Assembly (NCBI GenBank): GCA_016713175.1
Contig: JADJPQ010000001.1
Location: forward strand, 186,001-250,000
Source: Planctomycetota bacterium
Lineage (GTDB): Bacteria; Planctomycetota; UBA1135; UBA2386
Direction of reading: 5' to 3'
DNA length: 64,000 nucleotides
In this document: one piece after another, positions 24,704-32,194 of the stretch
How the letters are laid out: every line of letters begins with the position of its first letter
Numbering within the stretch: the first letter of the stretch is position 1
Position numbers and translations under genes: made by a program
The notes under the pieces: model-generated
What the model saw: only the letters and a program-made list of their open reading frames with translations
The model's database searches: none
What the model was told of the DNA's origin: nothing

Positions 24704-24836
24704 CAAGGCGTGCGTCGCCGACAGCGCCGGCTGTGCGAGACGACCGGCGTGGCCCCGCAAGGGGCAGGCGGCGCACGTACGAGAGAGCGAAGAGTGGCGC
24801 CCGGCCGCTGGGATGAGCCCAGCGGCCGGGTTTTTT
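24704..24836 (+). ncRNA. Candidate structured small RNA with intrinsic terminator
   Basis: About 130 nt that encode no credible protein but fold well. A closing stem of 11 bp (24709-24719 with 24767-24777, one G-T pair) encloses a 6-bp hairpin (24725-24730 with 24744-24749, 13-nt loop) and a 5-bp hairpin with a GCAA tetraloop (24752-24765). ACAG at 24721-24724 could pair with CTGT in the 13-nt loop. A perfect 13-bp terminator follows. It does not match SRP RNA, 6S, tmRNA, RNase P or a riboswitch class recognised here. The 5' end is inferred from the promoter candidate. It lies between the DHH-like gene (divergent) and tRNA-Asp. Confidence 0.45.
24800..24836 (+). terminator. Strong intrinsic terminator
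   Basis: A perfect 13-bp GC-rich stem (24800-24812 with 24818-24830), 5-nt loop, then six T (24831-24836). On the + strand nothing but the RNA candidate lies upstream, which is the main reason to think that segment is transcribed. Confidence 0.85.
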
Positions 24837-24867
24837 ACTTCGCCGGGCTGCGCGGGGAAGGACGCGC

Positions 24868-24895
24868 TTGCAAAGTCGGCGAGGCTGGCTAGCAT
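24868..24895 (+). promoter_or_regulatory. Promoter of tRNA-Asp
   Basis: TTGCAA (24868-24873), 16-bp spacer and TAGCAT (24890-24895) lie 16 bp before the tRNA 5' end; each box matches four of six consensus positions. Confidence 0.55.
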
Positions 24896-24911
24896 TCTCG
24901 GCCCCTCGCGT

Positions 24912-24988
<77 letters not shown>

Positions 24989-24994
24989 CACAAA

Positions 24995-25034
24995 ACCCCT
25001 CAGGAAGGCCGCGAACCGGCAGTTCTGAGGGGTT
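24995..25034 (+). terminator. Left copy of the tRNA-linked terminator hairpin
   Basis: A 40-bp segment identical to 43241-43280. It contains a 9-bp perfect stem (ACCCCTCAG with CTGAGGGGT) and a 22-nt GC-rich loop, followed by CTGTCTTT. It sits 6 bp after the tRNA and presumably ends its transcript. It is separated from the tRNA repeat by six bases that differ between the two ends. Confidence 0.7.
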
Positions 25035-25081
25035 CTGTCTTTCCGGGCCACTCCACCCGAGATCGCTGTTTTCGACCCGTT

Positions 25082-25113
25082 CGCCACCAGTTTGGTGGCG
25101 GAAAGTGGTGGCG
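25082..25113. repeat. Left putative integrase arm sites
   Basis: CGCCACCA (25082-25089) followed by two direct copies of its reverse complement, TGGTGGCG, at 25093-25100 and 25106-25113. The same octamer pair occurs at 43062-43081, about 103 bp inside the other end, as expected of arm-type integrase binding sites. The rest of 25035-25307 holds no gene that could be supported. Confidence 0.45.
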
Positions 25114-25307
25114 ACTTCCTTGGGGCCGCTCGGGAACGATCGCCGGTGCGTCGCCTTGGTGCCTCGATTCCCGGGTAGACAACCGACGGCCGACGATCCT
25201 CGGCGCAGCCATCGGAAAGGACGCGGCCCGTGCACCCCTCGCCGGCAAGCAGGAGGGCGCACGGGCCGAGGGCATCACCAACGCCCAGTTCGTGGGGGAG
25301 GTGGCCC

Positions 25308-26897
25308 GTGGGCAAGCCTAGCCCAAGCACTCCGCCCCCGCACTCCCCTGCCCACGGCGCGGCTGCCGGCGGTGGTTTGCTCGGTTCGGCCACAGGCCGC
25401 GAGGATCCCGCTGATGGTCCGGTAGGCGCGGCCGGCGCCGCTGCGATCGCGCTGGCCGGCAACTCGGCGACCCTGCCGCAGCCGGGTCGCCGCCACATCT
25501 GCCTGCCGCGCCGACCGTCGTTCGAAGCCTCGGGTCGCCTGCTGGTGCTGGCGTTGGTCCTCGATCGTGACGGCGGACATCCTGACAACATCACCGCGAC
25601 CGCCCAGGCGCTCGGTGTCCAACGGAAGGCCGCTCGTGGTTGGCGGGACAGCCTGATCGAGGACGGCATCCTGCAGCAGGTCGCCGGGTTCCTCGTCATC
25701 AGCCAGATCGGCTTCTCCCGGTGGCGCGCCGCCGCCGAAGCGGACTTCGCAGGCCGCAACCTGAGGTTCGGGTTCGACCCGGTGCCGCGCCGGCTGTTGC
25801 GATCTGGCCTGTCGCCGGCCGTCCTGCACGCGGCGGCCATGGTCTACAGCGACGCCACCGGGTTCCGCGACGCGGGCCGGTTCGTCCGCGCCGACCATGA
25901 ACGCGCCGCCCTTGCCAATGTCAGCCTGCCCACGGTGCGCCGCGCGCGGGCGGTGTTGGCGAAGATGGAATTCGTCGAGGTCGAGGAACTGCGCCGTGGC
26001 CGGGCAAGCCTCCGCCGCGCCAAGCTCTCCGCCGACCGCAAGGGTGCCAGGGGTTCGCCGATGTCGGAGACGCGGGCGGTGGCGCTGGCAGCCATGGCCG
26101 AACGAGGTCGTGGTCGCCGCGCGGCAGGTGGATCCTGCGTTGCCAGCGAACGTGGATCCCTCGTTGCCTCTCACCATCAGGAACCTTCGGTTCCACTCCC
26201 CATCAGGGCCGCGACCGGCCCGGCTCTGGATGGTCCCGCTGCGCGCCTGGAACAGGATGGTGGTGTAGATCGACGCCACACCGGCCCCACCCGCCACAGG
26301 AAGACTGCGGGCTCCGACCCGAAGGCCGCCGAGGTCCGTCGCCGCACCGAGGACTTCCTGGCGAACCCGGCGACCATCGATCGGTTCGCGAAGTTGGCCG
26401 AGCGCCGCCCGGAGCAGGCGACCCGGGAACTGCTGCACCTCGCCGGGTGCTTCGACGCGAGCCGCCGCCGGACCGAGGGCTGGCCGAAGCTGCTGGTCCA
26501 GCGGTGGCGCACCGACGCGCCCATCCTGCTGCTCGGCGTCATCGCGGACGTCGTCGGCGCTGGCGGCAGGAACCGGGCGACGAACATCGGTGCCGTCCTG
26601 GCGTCCCGGCTGCCGCGACTCCTTGCGGGCCGTCCGACGGATGCGTTGTCAAAGGCGAACCGCGACAAGCCTATCAACGAGATCCTCGGGAGGTTCCAGC
26701 GCAAGGCGTCGGACAAGGGCTCGACGCCGACTCAAGGGGTTCGACCGACCGCGCTGCCCGTGGCGATGTCCAACAGCGTCGAAGTGTCGCGACGTCGCAT
26801 GACGTCGGTGGACGAGCCGAGCCCGATCGGTCGCGCGATCGACGCCATGTTGTGCGGCATCACCCTGGTCGAACCGACCGAGAGGGCCACCGGATGA
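25308..26897 (+). CDS. Element-encoded HTH protein, unknown (possible replication or regulatory role)
   Basis: A 529-aa protein not assigned to a family. After a Pro/Ser-rich N-terminus (about 60 residues), residues 65-260 contain two winged-helix-like units: ITATAQALGVQRKAARGWRDSLIEDGIL and ANVSLPTVRRARAVLAKMEFVEVEEL. A basic, low-complexity linker follows, then a helical C-terminal part (RRRTEDFLANPATIDRFAKLAERRPEQATRELLHLAG...). This layout recalls plasmid replication or partition-type HTH proteins, but no signature confirms it. GTG 25308 has a very good GGGGGAGG site at 25294-25301; an in-frame GTG at 25230 is an alternative. Its stop overlaps an ATG at 26894 (ATGA). Confidence 0.55.
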   Translation: MGKPSPSTPPPHSPAHGAAAGGGLLGSATGREDPADGPVGAAGAAAIALAGNSATLPQPGRRHICLPRRPSFEASGRLLVLALVLDRDGGHPDNITATAQALGVQRKAARGWRDSLIEDGILQQVAGFLVISQIGFSRWRAAAEADFAGRNLRFGFDPVPRRLLRSGLSPAVLHAAAMVYSDATGFRDAGRFVRADHERAALANVSLPTVRRARAVLAKMEFVEVEELRRGRASLRRAKLSADRKGARGSPMSETRAVALAAMAERGRGRRAAGGSCVASERGSLVASHHQEPSVPLPIRAATGPALDGPAARLEQDGGVDRRHTGPTRHRKTAGSDPKAAEVRRRTEDFLANPATIDRFAKLAERRPEQATRELLHLAGCFDASRRRTEGWPKLLVQRWRTDAPILLLGVIADVVGAGGRNRATNIGAVLASRLPRLLAGRPTDALSKANRDKPINEILGRFQRKASDKGSTPTQGVRPTALPVAMSNSVEVSRRRMTSVDEPSPIGRAIDAMLCGITLVEPTERATG

Positions 26898-27301
26898 TGT
26901 CCTCCGCCTACATCGGCATGGTCGAGCACCGTCGCGACGACGGCTCCCGATACCTGCGTGGGGTCGGCGATCATTCCGTGGTGACCTGCACGTCGGCGAC
27001 CGTGATCGCCGCTCGCACGGCCAGCGAGGCACGTTGGGCGGCCAGCCACGAATCGAAACTGGGGTCCTTGGCAAGTCGCGGAACAGGTTCGAGGGGTGCG
27101 GACTACGAGCCTTTTCCATTTCGCCGCGCCCGTTTTCGGAATCGGACGGAACCCAGAACCTGCCCGCCGTGGCATCGACTTCGAGACGCAGGCCGCACAC
27201 CCGACCACCGACCTGATCCACGAGGGTCCGCTCGGGCCCGTCAGGTCGAACCAGCAACCACGCCAGCAACCCACCACCACATGACCGAGGAGTTGAAGAA
27301 C
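26894..27301 (+). other. Open frame continuous with the coiled-coil gene
   Basis: An ATG at 26894 overlaps the previous stop (ATGA) and opens a frame with no stop until 28063. The first 55 codons read as protein-like (IGMVEHRRDDGSRYLRGVG...TASEARWAASHESKL); the next 75 are Arg/Pro/Gly-rich and look untranslated. Either a 390-aa readthrough product exists, or a small coupled gene has lost its end, or only the downstream gene at 27302 is real. It cannot be settled by eye. Confidence 0.35.
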
Positions 27302-28063
27302 ATGAACATCATCGAACGGCTGAAGGCCAAGTTCACCGCGCGCCGCCAGAGCGTCGCTGCGACCTATTGGCAGGGCATCGGACGGCTGGCAGAGGGCCGG
27401 CTCTCGGAGCGCGCTGCCGAAGCGATCGTCGAGTCGCTCGACCCAGCCGTGGCCACGCTCGGCAAGGACCTCGACGAGGTGCAGGCCGACGTCGAAGCGC
27501 TGACCAACCTGCGCAAGGTCGAGATCTTGGTCCAGCGTCGTGAAGCGGACCGCGCCACGTTGAAGGCGATCCTGCACGACGGCGTTGCGATCGATCGACG
27601 TGCCGCCGAACTCGAAGCCCAGGCGCAGGAACTCCGTCGGCAGCAGGTGAACCGCGTCGATGCTGCCCGGGCCGCGCTCGCGCAAACCGACGGTGCCGAG
27701 GCCCACCACGCCAGCCTGCGCCAACGACTGGAAGCGGGCGGTCACCCGGACTTCCTGGGGGAATCCGATCGCCGCGAGCGGCAGCGGCAGATCGAGCGCG
27801 CGGAAGGCGAACTCCGCGCGCTGGCTGACACCTTGCGCGAGGCCGCGACCGCCGTCAAGGCGCTGCCGGAGACCGACATCAATCCCGTGTCGGCGCATCA
27901 GGCGGCGCGGGTGCGCGGGAGATTGAAGCTGCTGGAAGAACGGCGTGACCGGCTGACCCGACGCCTGGATGCTCTGCGCGCTGGCGCGCCTCTCGCCGGC
28001 GATAGCGACAACGGCGTGGACGACATCGACGACGTCGAGGCAGTTGAGGCGGTGCAACCGTGA
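27302..28063 (+). CDS. Element-encoded coiled-coil protein
   Basis: A 253-aa, highly charged, mostly helical protein with strong coiled-coil character from about residue 40 to 235 (Glu/Arg/Ala/Leu heptads such as RRAAELEAQAQELRRQQVNRVDAARAAL). It ends in an acidic Asp/Val/Glu tail. No family recognised. ATG 27302 has a GAGGAG site at 27286-27291; ATG 27281 in the same frame is possible. Its stop overlaps the next start (GTGA), so both are made together. Confidence 0.6.
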   Translation: MNIIERLKAKFTARRQSVAATYWQGIGRLAEGRLSERAAEAIVESLDPAVATLGKDLDEVQADVEALTNLRKVEILVQRREADRATLKAILHDGVAIDRRAAELEAQAQELRRQQVNRVDAARAALAQTDGAEAHHASLRQRLEAGGHPDFLGESDRRERQRQIERAEGELRALADTLREAATAVKALPETDINPVSAHQAARVRGRLKLLEERRDRLTRRLDALRAGAPLAGDSDNGVDDIDDVEAVEAVQP

Positions 28064-28752
28064 CGGCCATTCTCGACGACCTGGAACGGCTGGTCCGCAA
28101 CGGCGACGCGAGGACGATCGTGCGCTGCTGCTCGCCCGCCGGCCTCGAACTGGCGGCGGCGGTGCTCGCCGCTGACGACACGGCGCGCCGCGACTTCGGC
28201 GGTTCCGCGTCTGCGGTCGCAGCCTACTTGGCTGCGCTGGCGAAGCCGCAGGAGCGCGCCGCCCGGCGTGCCCTGGCCGAGCCCGACCGGCCGCCGGCCG
28301 TGCCGCTGACCGTCGCCGCCGTCGTGCATGGCGCGGTCGCCCAGCAGAGGCGGCAACCGCCACCTCCTGCCGCAGCACCCGCCGAGGTCCGCGCGGCAAC
28401 GCGGCCGGCAACCGCTCCTGCTTCCGACGTGCAGGCGGTCACGACGGCGAAGCTCGCAGCACCGACGGCGAGGGCAGCCCCTTCGTCGGCGAAGCTGTCG
28501 CTGACCGCTGCCGGCGAACGGCTCGGCCTGCCGCTCAACCGCCTGCCACTGACGCGGAACGTGCTCGAAGCCCTCCGCGATGCCGGGCTGCGCCCGAGCA
28601 CCTCGAACGGGATCGACATCGAGTTGAACGCGGCCGACGTCGAGCGCATGGCCAGCGATCGCGAAGCACAGGAGCGGTTGCTGCTTCGGCTCACGAACTC
28701 GGTGCGCGAGTTCGGGTACGTCGGCGGCGGCGCGATCTCGCTGCGTCGGTAG
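28060..28752 (+). CDS. Element-encoded hypothetical protein
   Basis: A 230-aa protein starting with GTG on the previous stop. The N-terminal 85 residues are helical, a Pro/Ala/Thr-rich linker spans about 85-145, and the C-terminal 80 residues (LSLTAAGERLGLPLNRLPLTRNVLEALRDAGLRPS...) look like a small folded domain with an HTH-like beginning. No known family. It is the last gene before a good terminator, so the left module of the element (25308-28752) is one transcript. Confidence 0.55.
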   Translation: MTAILDDLERLVRNGDARTIVRCCSPAGLELAAAVLAADDTARRDFGGSASAVAAYLAALAKPQERAARRALAEPDRPPAVPLTVAAVVHGAVAQQRRQPPPPAAAPAEVRAATRPATAPASDVQAVTTAKLAAPTARAAPSSAKLSLTAAGERLGLPLNRLPLTRNVLEALRDAGLRPSTSNGIDIELNAADVERMASDREAQERLLLRLTNSVREFGYVGGGAISLRR

Positions 28753-28802
28753 GATCGCATCCGTCAGAAGAACGCCGGGTGCTTGTCGCACCCGGAGAGG
28801 TC

Positions 28803-28842
28803 GGTCCGTCGCCGCGTTCGTCCGCAGCGGCGGACCGTTTTT
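28803..28842 (+). terminator. Terminator after the element's left module
   Basis: A 13-bp stem (28803-28815 with 28824-28836) with one G-T pair and one mismatch, 8-nt loop, then five T (28838-28842). A separate perfect 8-bp hairpin without T-run lies at 28775-28795. Confidence 0.75.
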
Positions 28843-28916
28843 CGACCCACTCGCTCTCTGCCGGTCCTAACGCCCGATGCAGCTACGCACCAAGGCCAAC
28901 AACAGCGACAGAGCCC

Positions 28917-29621
28917 CTACAATCGCAGGTTGCTGTCGGCCAGCAGCGCTTCGATCTGCGCACCAGTCAACCTGCCGTCGGTTCTCGATGCAGCCTCCTG
29001 CATGGGCCCGAAGACTTCGAGCATCCGCCTGTAGGTTGCGACCATCGGCCAGTGGGAGTTGAGGTCGCGGTCCTTGAAGGACTGGAAGCGATCCATGTTC
29101 TTGATGAGAAACCGAGCGATGCTGAACTCGGACTCGGTGTTGCCATCGAAGCCCTTGAACTTGCTCGCTTCGGCGAAGTTCGGAATGACCTTGGCCAACC
29201 GCGCTTTTTCGTCCTTCGACAACGCTCGGACGCTCTGCTCGATCTGCGTCCACATTTGCATGACGCTCGACACGAAGCGAGCTTGCTCCTCGTCGTGGAC
29301 CTCACCGTGGTGGATGCCGGTGTGCTGCCACGGCAGGGCCCAGTAGTGCCCTCCGAAGATCGCCTCGGCGACCAAGTCCGGGTCCAAATCGCCCTTCACC
29401 TTCAGGTGGCGACTGATGTCGCGAAGCATCAGAAGGGCGTACTTCTCGCCCGGGCTGAACCGAACCACTTCCGAGTCCGATGCAGCGAGGCCAATCTCAA
29501 GCAGCCGCCTCGCCGCTTCCGAACGGGACGGCACTCCGGGCTGGCTGGATCGCCACTTGTCCAACTGCTCAAGGGTCGCTCCATCGACCCGCATCTCGAA
29601 CCGCTCACTTTTTGGAACCAT
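28917..29621 (-). CDS. RHH-YfbU fusion protein
   Basis: A 234-aa protein with two parts. Residues 1-45 look like a ribbon-helix-helix DNA-binding domain (SERFEMRVDGATLEQLDKWRSSQPGVPSRSEAARRLLEIGL). Residues about 60-230 match the YfbU family: EKYALLMLRDISRHL, VSSVMQMWTQIEQSVRAL, KFKGFDGNTESEFSIARFLI, NSHWPMVATYRRMLEVF, and LTGAQIEALLA. E. coli YfbU is an essential-like protein of unclear role; fusions to RHH suggest a self-regulated toxin-like or stress protein. ATG 29621 was chosen because the RHH fold starts there. It has its own promoter with an overlapping inverted repeat, so it is independent of the hsd operon upstream. Confidence 0.7.
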   Translation of the reverse strand: MVPKSERFEMRVDGATLEQLDKWRSSQPGVPSRSEAARRLLEIGLAASDSEVVRFSPGEKYALLMLRDISRHLKVKGDLDPDLVAEAIFGGHYWALPWQHTGIHHGEVHDEEQARFVSSVMQMWTQIEQSVRALSKDEKARLAKVIPNFAEASKFKGFDGNTESEFSIARFLIKNMDRFQSFKDRDLNSHWPMVATYRRMLEVFGPMQEAASRTDGRLTGAQIEALLADSNLRL

Positions 29622-29665
29622 CGTCGACTCCGTATCTGTTGCGTATGCACCGTCGTTACTACGGC

Positions 29666-29702
29666 GTGTCCGGACAGTATACGGACACCATAAGACCGTC
29701 AA
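29666..29702 (-). promoter_or_regulatory. Promoter and operator of the RHH-YfbU gene
   Basis: On the minus strand TTGACG (29702-29697) and TATACT (29681-29676) form a sigma-70-like promoter with a 15-bp spacer. The -10 box lies inside an inverted repeat, GTGTCCG (29666-29672) and CGGACAC (29682-29688), which also contains the palindrome TGTCCGGACA at 29667-29676. Binding there by the RHH protein would block its own transcription. Confidence 0.5.
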
Positions 29703-29744
29703 GCCCCATCCGTGGGTCAAGGGTGTTGGGAGACGGAACCGCTC

Positions 29745-30692
29745 CTATCGGAGCCTCCTGCGCAACTCAGCCGTCACGCCGGCAACGCATGCAGAACGGG
29801 TCCCGAGGGACTTCCTGAGGCTCACCAGCCCCTGCAGTTCGAGCACCTCGAACACGTAGTCGACGACCGCCTCCGGCTGACCAAGCGCGGCGGCGACCTC
29901 GTGCGCCCAACGCTGCTGCGTGTTGACGAGCGCCACGCACACGGAGTCGAGCACCGAGTCGAGGCCCTGGCTTGTTCCCTGAAGCCACTCGCCGAATCCT
30001 GCCGTGGTTACCGAGTAGGCGACGCATCGTTGGCCAAGCGCCCCACGGTTCTTGACCAGCCCTCGCCTGTCTAGCACCTCAACGGAATCGAGAGCATCAT
30101 CACCAGAGAGGCCGGCAGCCTGAGCTGCTTCCAGCAACTCCTGGCGGTTGACCAACCCAGTTCGATCCTGCATTCGCTTCTTGGCGCTCAGTTCGAGGAT
30201 GAACCAGTCCGATGGCTGCACGCGGGCCGGGCGACCTCCGGCAGCGAGGTAAGGAGGCAACGCACCAAGTGGAGGTGCAGACTTCCGGCTTACGATGGCG
30301 TCGATCAACTGCGAGACGTCTGAGTCGATGTTCGACAGGTCCTTCACCCGGTGCCACAGGGTCGACTGCAACTGAGGCGGTACCTCGACGTCGTCGATCA
30401 GCACTGGGATCAGTCGGCTGCCTTCGTTCACCCGCTTGACGAATGCGTAGTCGATCTCTTCGCGCACCCACCGGCTGCGAATGCTCGCTTTCGAAAGGAC
30501 GGCGATGACCGCCGTTGCCGGCTGCAAGCCATCGGCGAACAGTTTCTGCACCAAGCTGTCTCCTGGGAGGATCTCCCATTCGTCAAGCCACGCGTCGACC
30601 CCCTTCGCGCGCAGCTTCGTTGCGAGCGCCCGCGCGAATCGGTCCTTGTCCTCGCTGGAGTGGCTGATGAACACCCGTGGCGCGACTGTCAC
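29745..30692 (-). CDS. TIR-domain protein with winged-helix tail, coupled to hsdM
   Basis: A 315-aa protein. Residues 5-130 are a TIR (TIR_2/SEFIR-like) domain: PRVFISHSSEDKDRFARALATKLRAKGVDAWLDEWEILPGDSL, ATAVIAVLSKASIRSRWVREEIDYAF; the Glu pair after SRW is where the NAD-cleaving Glu of active TIRs lies. The remainder has two winged-helix-like units (LVNRQELLEAAQAAGLSGDDALDSVEVLDRRGLV and WAHEVAAALGQPEAVVDYVFEVLELQGLVSL). The GTG start overlaps the hsdM stop, so it is translated from the restriction-modification transcript. TIR proteins in defence usually deplete NAD+ or make signalling nucleotides when triggered; here that is inferred. Confidence 0.85.
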   Translation of the reverse strand: MTVAPRVFISHSSEDKDRFARALATKLRAKGVDAWLDEWEILPGDSLVQKLFADGLQPATAVIAVLSKASIRSRWVREEIDYAFVKRVNEGSRLIPVLIDDVEVPPQLQSTLWHRVKDLSNIDSDVSQLIDAIVSRKSAPPLGALPPYLAAGGRPARVQPSDWFILELSAKKRMQDRTGLVNRQELLEAAQAAGLSGDDALDSVEVLDRRGLVKNRGALGQRCVAYSVTTAGFGEWLQGTSQGLDSVLDSVCVALVNTQQRWAHEVAAALGQPEAVVDYVFEVLELQGLVSLRKSLGTRSACVAGVTAELRRRLR

Positions 30693-32194
30693 TTGCCCCC
30701 CTTGGCAGAGAGGTCGCCGAGCACGCTCTCGATCTGCTCCAGCGCCGACCGCAGGTCGTCGGCGATCTCCTCGGCAAGGATGTGCGGGTCCGGAAGGTTC
30801 GCCGAGTCTTCCAGGCTCTCGTCGCGCAGCCAGAACAGGTCGAGGCTGACCTTGTCGCGGGCCAGGATCTCGTCGAGTGTGTAGGGTCGCCAGCGCCCTT
30901 CCGGCGCCTTCTCCGACCACGTCGCCTTGCGCTTCTGCCGGTTCTCCGGCTGGTAGCAGGCGACGAACTCGTCGAGGTCGGCGCGGGTCATACGCTTCGT
31001 CTTCAGGGTGAAGTGCACGTTGGTGCGCAGGTCGTAGACCCAGACGGTCTTGGTCCACGGCTTCTCGCTGCCCGGCTTGCGGTCGAAGAACAGCACGTTC
31101 GCCTTCACGCCTTGCGCGTAGAAGATTCCGGTCGGCAGGCGCAGCAGGGTGTGCACGTCGCACTCATGCAGCAGCTTGCGCCGGACGACTTCGCCAGCGC
31201 CGCCCTCGAACAGCACGTTGTCAGGCACGACGACGGCGGCGCGGCCCTGGATCTTCAGCAGCGACTTCACGTGCTGGACGAAGTTGAGCTGCTTGTTCGA
31301 GGTCGTCGTCCAGAAGTCCGGCCGGTTGTAGGTCAGCGACTCCTTGTCGGTGTCGCCCTCCTCGTTGACGACGGTGATGCTCGACTTCTTGCCGAACGGC
31401 GGGTTGGTCAGCACCACGTCGGCGTGGTCCTTCGGCTCGTTGCGAAGCGCGTCCTCGGTGACAAGCGGTGGCTCGTGCTCGTCGTCCGTCGGCCCGACGC
31501 CGTGCAGCAAGAGGTTCATCGCGCACAGGCGGGAGACGCCATCGACGAGTTCGACGCCGCGCAGCGCCTTGTAGCGAAGGTGCTTCTTTTGGTCGCGGTC
31601 GAGCTTGTAGCTGCGCGCGAGGTAGTTGTGCGCGGCGAGCAGGAAGCCGCCGGTGCCACAGGCAGGATCGGCCACGATCTCGCCGGGCTTCGGCACAACG
31701 CACTCGACCATGGCGTCGATCAACGGGCGCGGCGTGAAGTACTGTCCGGCGCCGCCCTTGACGTCCTGCGCGTTGCGTTCGAGCAGGCCCTCGTAGGCGT
31801 CGCCCTTCACGTCCGACGTGAGGCTGAGCCACTCCTCCTTGCCGATCAGCTCGACGATGAGCTGCCGCAGCTTCGCCGGGTCTTGGATCTTGTTCTGCGC
31901 CTTGCGGAATATCAGGCCCAGCATGCCGCCTTCAAGGCCGAGTACGCGCAGCGTCTCGCGGTAGTGCTGCTCCAGCTTGCTGCCTTCCATCTGGGTGCTG
32001 GCGAGGTCGGCCCAGCGGTAGCCCTTCGGGATCGCCTGCTTCTCGCCGGTGAGCTTCTCGCGCTCGTCGGCCATCTTCAGGAACAGCAGGAACGTCAACT
32101 GCTCCAGGTAGTCCTGGTAGCTGAGGCCGTCGTCGCGAAGGACTTGGCAGTAGCTCCAGAGCTTCTGGACGAGGCGGTTGCTGGCTTCGGTCAT
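30689..32194 (-). CDS. hsdM: Type I restriction-modification DNA methyltransferase subunit HsdM
   Basis: A 501-aa N6-adenine methyltransferase subunit. N-terminal helical domain (residues 1-130, HsdM_N: YLEQLTFLLFLKMADE). SAM motif I is ADPACGTGGFLLAAH (about 185-199) and the catalytic motif IV is VLTNPPFGKKSS (about 270-281, NPPF). PRPLIDAMV before motif I is typical. It methylates the host target with HsdS and forms the nuclease with HsdR. Its start overlaps the stop of the unknown gene X and its stop overlaps the TIR start. Confidence 0.95.
   Translation of the reverse strand: MTEASNRLVQKLWSYCQVLRDDGLSYQDYLEQLTFLLFLKMADEREKLTGEKQAIPKGYRWADLASTQMEGSKLEQHYRETLRVLGLEGGMLGLIFRKAQNKIQDPAKLRQLIVELIGKEEWLSLTSDVKGDAYEGLLERNAQDVKGGAGQYFTPRPLIDAMVECVVPKPGEIVADPACGTGGFLLAAHNYLARSYKLDRDQKKHLRYKALRGVELVDGVSRLCAMNLLLHGVGPTDDEHEPPLVTEDALRNEPKDHADVVLTNPPFGKKSSITVVNEEGDTDKESLTYNRPDFWTTTSNKQLNFVQHVKSLLKIQGRAAVVVPDNVLFEGGAGEVVRRKLLHECDVHTLLRLPTGIFYAQGVKANVLFFDRKPGSEKPWTKTVWVYDLRTNVHFTLKTKRMTRADLDEFVACYQPENRQKRKATWSEKAPEGRWRPYTLDEILARDKVSLDLFWLRDESLEDSANLPDPHILAEEIADDLRSALEQIESVLGDLSAKGGK

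Noticed and set aside
24752..24765. GCAA-capped hairpin as part of a self-cleaving ribozyme
   Set aside because: Only the hairpin looks similar to parts of known ribozymes; no catalytic core could be matched.
28775..28795. Perfect 8-bp hairpin as a riboswitch or terminator
   Set aside because: It has no T-run and no larger fold; the true terminator follows at 28803-28842.
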